Below, in pieces: positions 51,932 to 56,472 of a DNA stretch of 56,472 nucleotides (position 1 is the stretch's first letter; each line of letters begins with the position of its first letter). The DNA comes from an uncultured Bacteroidales bacterium. GTDB lineage: Bacteria; Bacteroidota; Bacteroidia; Bacteroidales; WCHB1-69. The stretch is from assembly GCA_900319925.1 (NCBI GenBank), contig ONQE01000015.1, forward strand, positions 1-56,472, in the 5' to 3' direction. The translations under genes and the position numbers were made by a program. The notes under the pieces are model-generated. The model made no database searches, was not told where the DNA came from, and saw only the letters and a list, made by a program, of their open reading frames with translations.

Positions 51932-52072
51932 CGAAAATTTTAACAATACAAATGTATAATATTGCAATACAGAGGATGACTACACGGGGAGCCGGAAGTT
52001 TAAAATCGAAAACCGATTTCGAGGGCAAGTCGAGTCAAAAGAAAAACGGTGTGCTTGTTGCCTAAAAAAATG

Positions 52073-52080
52073 TATCTTTG
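52073..52080 (+). promoter_or_regulatory. -7 box of the DUF1015 gene
   Basis: TATCTTTG, 64 bases upstream of the ATG. Confidence 0.7.
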
Positions 52081-52144
52081 CCGATTGTTTAGTTTCGTTG
52101 AAATTTCAACTCAGTTTTTATATTTATCAATAAAACAGTAAGAT

Positions 52145-53410
52145 ATGTCAGTAATCAAACCCTTTAGAGGATTCCGTCCTCCGAAAGAAATCGTTGAAAA
52201 GTTAGCGTCCCGTCCGTATGACGTGCTGAACTCCGAAGAGGCCCGCAAGGAGTGCGAGGGCAACCCGTACAGCCTGTTGCACGTCACCAAGGCCGAAATC
52301 GACCTGCCCGTCGGCACCGACGAACACTCCCTCGAGGTGTATCTCCAGGTGGTGAAAAACTACAACAGCTTCAAGGATTACGGCTGGTTGGTGCAGGACA
52401 AGGAGGAGAAGCTCTACATCTACGCCCAGAGCATGAACCCGACTGCCGCCGACGCGAAATGGCAGTACGGCATCGTGGCCTGCGCCTACAGCGAGGACTA
52501 CGTCAACAAAATCATCAAGAAACACGAGCTGACCCGTAAGGACAAGGAGGAGGACCGCATGAAACACGTGCGTATCACCAACGCCAACGTGGAGCCGGTC
52601 TTCTTCGCCTACCCCGCCGTGGCCCGCATCGACGAGATCGTGGCGTCTGTGACCGCCAAGGAGCCTGTCTATGACTTCGTTGCCAAGGAAGACGGCTTCG
52701 GCCACCGTTTCTGGGTCATCGACGACCGCGCCCTCATTGACGAGCTCGTCGAGCTCTTCGCCACCAAGGTGCCCGCCATGTACATCGCCGACGGCCATCA
52801 CCGCAGCGCCGCCGCCGCCCTCGTGGGCCAGGAGAAGAAGGAGCACAATCCTCACCACACCGGCAAGGAGGAGTACAACTACTTCATGACCGTCATCTTC
52901 CCCGACAACCAGCTCAACATCATCGACTACAACCGCGTGGTGAAAGACCTCAACGGTCTGAGCAAGGAGCAGTTCCTCAACGCCGTCGGCGAGGCCTACA
53001 CGGTGGAGGACATGGGCACGGAGATCTACAAACCCAGCAAGCTGCACGAGTTCAGCATGTATCTCGACGGCCACTGGTACAAGATGAATGCCAAGCCCGG
53101 CACGTTCAACGACAGCGACCCCATCGGTGTGCTGGATGTCACCATCCTCAGCAACCTGGTGCTCGACAAGATTCTGGGCATCAAGGATCTGCGTACCGAC
53201 AAGCGTATTGACTTCGTAGGCGGCATCCGTGGTCTCGGCGAACTCAAACGCCGTGTTGACAGCGGCGAGATGAAGGTGGCCTTCGCGCTCTACCCCGTCT
53301 CCATGCAGCAGATCATCGACATCGCCGACACCGGCAACATCATGCCCCCCAAGACCACCTGGTTCGAGCCGAAACTCCGCTCCGGCCTCGTGATTCACGA
53401 ACTGGCTTAA
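52145..53410 (+). CDS. DUF1015 family protein
   Basis: 421 residues, normal length. The start VIKPFRGFRPPKEIVEKLAS with RPYDVLNSEEAR, MYIADGHHRSAAAALVGQEK in the middle and RIDFVGGIRGLGELKRRVDS near the end define DUF1015, once annotated as HTH-type or SpoOJ-like. The ADGHHR segment suggests a nucleotide- or metal-dependent activity, but the reaction is not known. In many Bacteroidota the gene lies beside serA/serC; here it is followed after 3 bases by a glycosyltransferase-like gene. Confidence 0.93.
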   Translation: MSVIKPFRGFRPPKEIVEKLASRPYDVLNSEEARKECEGNPYSLLHVTKAEIDLPVGTDEHSLEVYLQVVKNYNSFKDYGWLVQDKEEKLYIYAQSMNPTAADAKWQYGIVACAYSEDYVNKIIKKHELTRKDKEEDRMKHVRITNANVEPVFFAYPAVARIDEIVASVTAKEPVYDFVAKEDGFGHRFWVIDDRALIDELVELFATKVPAMYIADGHHRSAAAALVGQEKKEHNPHHTGKEEYNYFMTVIFPDNQLNIIDYNRVVKDLNGLSKEQFLNAVGEAYTVEDMGTEIYKPSKLHEFSMYLDGHWYKMNAKPGTFNDSDPIGVLDVTILSNLVLDKILGIKDLRTDKRIDFVGGIRGLGELKRRVDSGEMKVAFALYPVSMQQIIDIADTGNIMPPKTTWFEPKLRSGLVIHELA

Positions 53411-53413
53411 GCA

Positions 53414-54346
53414 ATGTACAAAGTCCCCGTCTTACTCATACTATACAACAGAATCGAGGAGACGCACGACGTGTTCCAAGTGTTACGCACGGTGCAGCCT
53501 ACTCAGCTGTACGTGGCCGGCGATGGCGCCAAACCCGGGTCCGTCCTTGACAGGATGCGCACCTACCAGACCCGCGCCGTCATCCAGCCCGAGTGGCCGT
53601 GCCAACTTCATACCTTATGGCAGGACAATCATCTGGGCAAGTCCCGGATGATTGCCTCCTCCATAAAATGGTTCTTCGAACACGAAGACGAGGGCGTCAT
53701 CCTGTTTGAGGACACTGTGCCCGGCTACGACTTTTTCCCCTACTGCGAGCAGCTTCTGGAGAAATACCGCAACGACAAGCGCATCTACAGCATCGGCGGT
53801 TTCTATTGGCGTCACCGCAGCCGCAAACGCTACAAGAAGCGCATGAGGCACGGCGAGTCATCCTATTTCTTCTCCGCCTACGCCTCCACCTGGGGATTCG
53901 CCACCTGGAAGAACCGCATGTCGGACTTCACCCTCTCGATGGACTCTTACAACAAGGAGGATTTCGAGAAGATGATCGAGCCGTATATGAAAAGGAAAAA
54001 GCAGAAAATGTACTGGATGAACCGGTTCAACGTGCTCAAAAAGTACAATGCATCTTATTGGGACTACCAATACAACTTCCACGTGTGGGCGCACCAAGGC
54101 CTCTGCATCACTCCTTATCTGAACTTGGTATCGAACATGGGCTTCCGCAAGCAGGCTAAGCGCAAGATCCGGAGGATGAAGCGTAATGCCTACCCCATCA
54201 TGCCGTTGGTGCATCCCGAAGGGGAGATCCAACAGGATTACTCCGAAGACCGCTACATGTTCAAGCACCTCTTCCGCCGCGCGTTCATCTCGCTGTTCCG
54301 CCGATGGCTCAAGGACTTGGAGGCCGACGGAGGCAACAACCTATAA
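53414..54346 (+). CDS. Glycosyltransferase-like protein (GT-A type)
   Basis: 310 residues. VPVLLILYNRIEETHDVFQV and LYVAGDGAKPGSVLDRM are the N-terminal nucleotide-sugar fold, DNHLGKSRMIASSIKWFFEH follows, and the acidic motif is VILFEDTVPGYDFFPYCEQL. FFSAYASTWGFATWKNRM is typical of the subfamily often labelled nucleotide-diphospho-sugar transferase or HlpA-like. In relatives the motif is usually EDD; here it is EDT, so the metal-binding Asp arrangement is altered. A likely role is in envelope polysaccharide synthesis. It lies 9 bases before the yitT-like gene. Confidence 0.82.
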   Translation: MYKVPVLLILYNRIEETHDVFQVLRTVQPTQLYVAGDGAKPGSVLDRMRTYQTRAVIQPEWPCQLHTLWQDNHLGKSRMIASSIKWFFEHEDEGVILFEDTVPGYDFFPYCEQLLEKYRNDKRIYSIGGFYWRHRSRKRYKKRMRHGESSYFFSAYASTWGFATWKNRMSDFTLSMDSYNKEDFEKMIEPYMKRKKQKMYWMNRFNVLKKYNASYWDYQYNFHVWAHQGLCITPYLNLVSNMGFRKQAKRKIRRMKRNAYPIMPLVHPEGEIQQDYSEDRYMFKHLFRRAFISLFRRWLKDLEADGGNNL

Positions 54347-54355
54347 CGAAACCTT

Positions 54356-55193
54356 ATGGAGAACAAACTGACAGCCAAAAAAGTGTTTCAGGAGGTGAAG
54401 AGCTACTTCTTCATCTTCCTCGGGCTTGCGCTGTTCACCTTCGGGTGGTCGGCGTTCCTGACCCCTTACGAGGTCGCGGGCGGCGGCGTGGCAGGCGCGG
54501 CCTCCATCCTCTATTTCGCCACCAAGATCCCCATCGGTCTCACCACGTTCGCGCTCAATGCCATCCTCATCGCTATCGCATGGCGGATTTTGGGGACCAA
54601 GTTCTGCGTCAACTCGCTGATTTGCACCGTTGTGATGAGCGTGTTCTTCTCCCTGTTCCAGCCGATGTTCCCCAAGCCTATTGTGGAGGATATGTTCATG
54701 AGCGTCATCATCGGCTCGGCCATCGCGGCGTGCGGCGTGGGCATGGCCATCAACTGGGGCGGCAACACCGGCGGCGTTGACATCGTCGCCCTGATGATCG
54801 GCAAATACCGCAACATCTCCTACGGCCGCGTGAGCCTCTTCAGCAACATCCTCATCGTGGGCAGTTCCTACTTTGTGGTCCACGATGTGCAGAAACTCGT
54901 TTACAGCTTCGTGGTGCTCATCGTCTCCATCATCGTCTCCGACCTGGTGATCGACGGCTACCGGCAGACCTACCAGTTCATGAATCAACACCCGGCTGCA
55001 CCGCGGTGCCACCTTCCTCAAGGGCTACGGTTCCTACAACCAACAGGAGAGCGATGTGCTGCTCATCGTGGCGCATCGGACCGACAAAGGCGACATCACC
55101 CGCATAATCAAGGAGATAGACCCGTCGGCGTTTATCACCATCTCCAAGACCGCCAGCGTGTTCGGCAAGAATTTCGACAATATCAAAATATGA
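54356..55193 (+). pseudogene. YitT-family membrane protein, broken near the C-terminal domain
   Basis: The first frame encodes five or more transmembrane helices (FFIFLGLALFTFGWSAFLTP to LIVSIIVSDLVIDG) and the boundary segment YRQTYQFM, then loses frame. The cytoplasmic DUF2179 domain resumes in another frame as INTRLHRGATFLKGYGSYNQ, then QESDVLLIVAHRTDKGDITR, and ends KNFDNIKI with TGA at 55191-55193. About 12 residues that homologues have between QFM and the RINT region are missing, so the break at 54980-54986 is an out-of-frame loss of a few tens of bases. Reading straight through the break fuses the first part to ispE, which is an artefact. Confidence 0.87.
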
Positions 55194-55975
55194 GGAAAGA
55201 CTTCGAACCCGTCTCGGTGCGGGTGAACGCCAAACTCAATCTCGGACTGCAGATTGTGCGAAAACGCCCCGACGGCTACCACGACTTGCAGACCGTTTTC
55301 ATCCCTACCGACTTCTATACCGACACGTTGGAGCTTCTACCCCACTCCGGCGACCTTCTTTTCGACGTCAAAAGCGCAGAAGACTTGGGAGATCCGTACA
55401 ACAACCTCTGCGTCAAAGCGTACCGGCTGCTGCAGTGCGACTACGGTATCGAGGGGGTGGAGATTCAACTGCACAAGGGAATCCCCACGGGCGCTGGTTT
55501 GGGCGGGGGGTCCGCCGATGCCGCCTTCACTCTCAAAGCGTTGACGGACATTTTCCAACTTCCTATCAGCAAGGAGAAAATGGAGGAGTACGCCCTGCAA
55601 TTGGGCAGCGACGTACCCTTTTTCCTCTACAATCAGCCAATGTATGCCACCGGCCGCGGCGAAGTGATGATCCCCATTGACTTGGATCTCTCCGCCTATC
55701 GGTTAAAAATCGTTAAACCCGACATCCACGTCTCCACCAAGGAGGCCTACGCCGGCATCACCCCGCAAGAGTCCGACGTGTTCCTTCCCCAGGTTTTGCA
55801 ACAGCCTATAGAGACTTGGAAGGACGTGGTTACCAACGATTTCGAGAAAACCGTGTTCGCAAAACATCCGGAATTAGAGGAGATCAAAGAGTCCTTTTAC
55901 CGTGACGGCGCACTCTACGCCTCGATGTCCGGCAGCGGCTCCGCCATCTTCGGCATTTTCCCCCAAACCACATAA
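55190..55975 (+). CDS. ispE: 4-diphosphocytidyl-2-C-methyl-D-erythritol kinase
   Basis: 261 residues, a GHMP kinase of the methylerythritol-phosphate route to isoprenoids. VRVNAKLNLGLQIVRKRPDG and YHDLQTVF are the start motifs, LHKGIPTGAGLGGGSADAAF is the ATP loop (about residue 95), and YASMSGSGSAIFGIF is the third GHMP motif. The ATG at 55190 overlaps the TGA of the yitT-like gene, so translation was coupled to it. The stop codon lies at the start of a heptamer repeat. Confidence 0.96.
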   Translation: MRKDFEPVSVRVNAKLNLGLQIVRKRPDGYHDLQTVFIPTDFYTDTLELLPHSGDLLFDVKSAEDLGDPYNNLCVKAYRLLQCDYGIEGVEIQLHKGIPTGAGLGGGSADAAFTLKALTDIFQLPISKEKMEEYALQLGSDVPFFLYNQPMYATGRGEVMIPIDLDLSAYRLKIVKPDIHVSTKEAYAGITPQESDVFLPQVLQQPIETWKDVVTNDFEKTVFAKHPELEEIKESFYRDGALYASMSGSGSAIFGIFPQTT

Positions 55976-56103
55976 CCCATAAACCTTAACCCTTAAACCA
56001 TAAACCTTAAACCATAAACCTTAAACCTTAAACCATAAACCTTAAACCATAAACCTTAAACCTTAACCCTTAAACCTTAAACCTTAAACCTTAAACCTTA
56101 ACC
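55971..56103. repeat. Heptamer tandem repeat between ispE and ftsX
   Basis: About 19 units of ATAAACC, TTAAACC and TTAACCC in a row. It starts at the ispE stop (ACATAACCC) and ends just before the ftsX promoter. It is the longest of the four heptamer tracts. Confidence 0.9.
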
Positions 56104-56125
56104 CATAACATAAGCAAATATTTTG

Positions 56126-56133
56126 TACTTTTG
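56126..56133 (+). promoter_or_regulatory. -7 box of ftsX
   Basis: TACTTTTG followed by GCAGCC, 18 bases before the ATG. Confidence 0.75.
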
Positions 56134-56151
56134 CAGCCTAAAATTCCGGTT

Positions 56152-56472
56152 ATGGCGAACTACTATCCAGATACCATAGACAGCATCACGAAAGCGCGGC
56201 TCCGGCTGTCGACTTTCGGGTCCATATTCAGCATTGCGCTCACCATGTTCTTCATCGGTGCGCTTGCTTTTTTCGCTTTCTTTTCGATGAGATACCTGCA
56301 AAACCTGTCGCAGAAAATCGAGTTGGAGGTCCTGTTCTACTCCGACATCAAGGAGGCCGACATCGACGCTTTGGAGAAGCAGATCAAGCTGAAGCCCTAC
56401 ATCGAAAACTCGCGTGTGTCTTCACGGGAGGAGAACACCCGCACCGCGCAACAGATCATCGGCAGCAACTAC
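56152..56472 (+). CDS. ftsX: Cell-division protein FtsX, N-terminal part
   Basis: 107 codons before the window ends. MANYYPDTIDSITKARLRLS is a cytoplasmic start, followed by a transmembrane helix (about 22-45: FSIALTMFFIGALAFFAFF) and the start of the extracytoplasmic domain with ELEVLFYSDIKEADIDALEK. FtsX with FtsE activates wall hydrolases at the division site; no ftsE is adjacent on the left. Incomplete only because of the window edge. Confidence 0.9.
   Translation, partial: MANYYPDTIDSITKARLRLSTFGSIFSIALTMFFIGALAFFAFFSMRYLQNLSQKIELEVLFYSDIKEADIDALEKQIKLKPYIENSRVSSREENTRTAQQIIGSNY

Noticed and set aside
54356..55975. Natural YitT-IspE fusion protein
   Set aside because: The linking segment is the DUF2179 domain read out of frame; ispE has its own ATG overlapping the correct yitT stop.
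55971..56103. Telomere-like chromosome end
   Set aside because: Genes continue directly on both sides and similar tracts occur elsewhere, so it is an internal repeat.

Overview
The window looks like a chromosomal segment of a Bacteroidota bacterium, most likely an uncultured Bacteroidales. Four signs support this. Many genes are preceded by the Bacteroidota -7 box TAnnTTTG, and the single primary sigma factor is of the short Bacteroidota type. A GldD gliding lipoprotein is present, and two secreted proteins carry C-terminal tails like type IX secretion (T9SS) sorting signals. MurF and Alr are fused, as is common in this phylum. No rRNA operon, prophage, CRISPR array or complete insertion sequence was seen.

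Layout: 0-8 kb holds rpmH, a SurA-like chaperone, a MoxR ATPase, a histidine kinase, a lipoprotein and a secreted C69 dipeptidase. These are followed by a promoter-driven, rod-shaped candidate RNA that resembles 6S RNA. 8-16 kb holds murF-alr, a second lipoprotein of the same family, truA, a beta-helix lipoprotein and lysS. 16-22 kb is the accessory part: two genes that I know as a usually adjacent pair (a TIGR03915-type DNA metabolism protein and a TIGR03916-type radical SAM protein) lie about 3.8 kb apart. The DNA between them holds an AT-rich orphan membrane protein between inverted hairpins, several palindromes, a SUMF1-domain protein, a 128-base hairpin element, and an MNT nucleotidyltransferase whose HEPN partner survives only as a 22-codon stub. 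22-31 kb has an acyl-CoA ligase, three tRNAs, prmA, a broken PepSY-like gene, udk, a DUF6515-like protein and a T9SS-type C10 protease. 31-36 kb has a compact run of M23 peptidase, phoH, lpxK and a purine nucleoside phosphorylase. 36-46 kb has a broken asparagine-synthetase-B-like gene, a TetR regulator, a DoxX/thioredoxin-like protein, a double ABC ATPase, a DksA-like protein, a secreted nuclease-fold protein, an FMN-binding protein, a LuxE-like enzyme, gldD, rpoD and a Deg protease. 46-56 kb has rplU-rpmA, a zeta-toxin-like pair, tRNA-Thr, an adenosine-kinase-like gene, a TonB-type outer-membrane protein, a DUF1015 gene, a glycosyltransferase, a broken yitT, ispE and the start of ftsX.

The most notable patterns are these. 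Three otherwise well-preserved genes (PepSY-like, AsnB-like, YitT-like) are each broken by a short out-of-frame loss at an internal, conserved place, and gldD has no plausible start codon. Either the strain is losing genes by small deletions or the assembly has dropped short segments. Heptamer tandem repeats occupy four intergenic gaps, and at two of them the repeat forms or overlaps a stop codon. All four tRNAs have anticodons beginning with C, and the tRNA-Ala has C at both positions 33 and 55. The candidate 6S-like RNA at about 7690-7930 and the split DNA-repair pair with its inserted cargo deserve a closer look.
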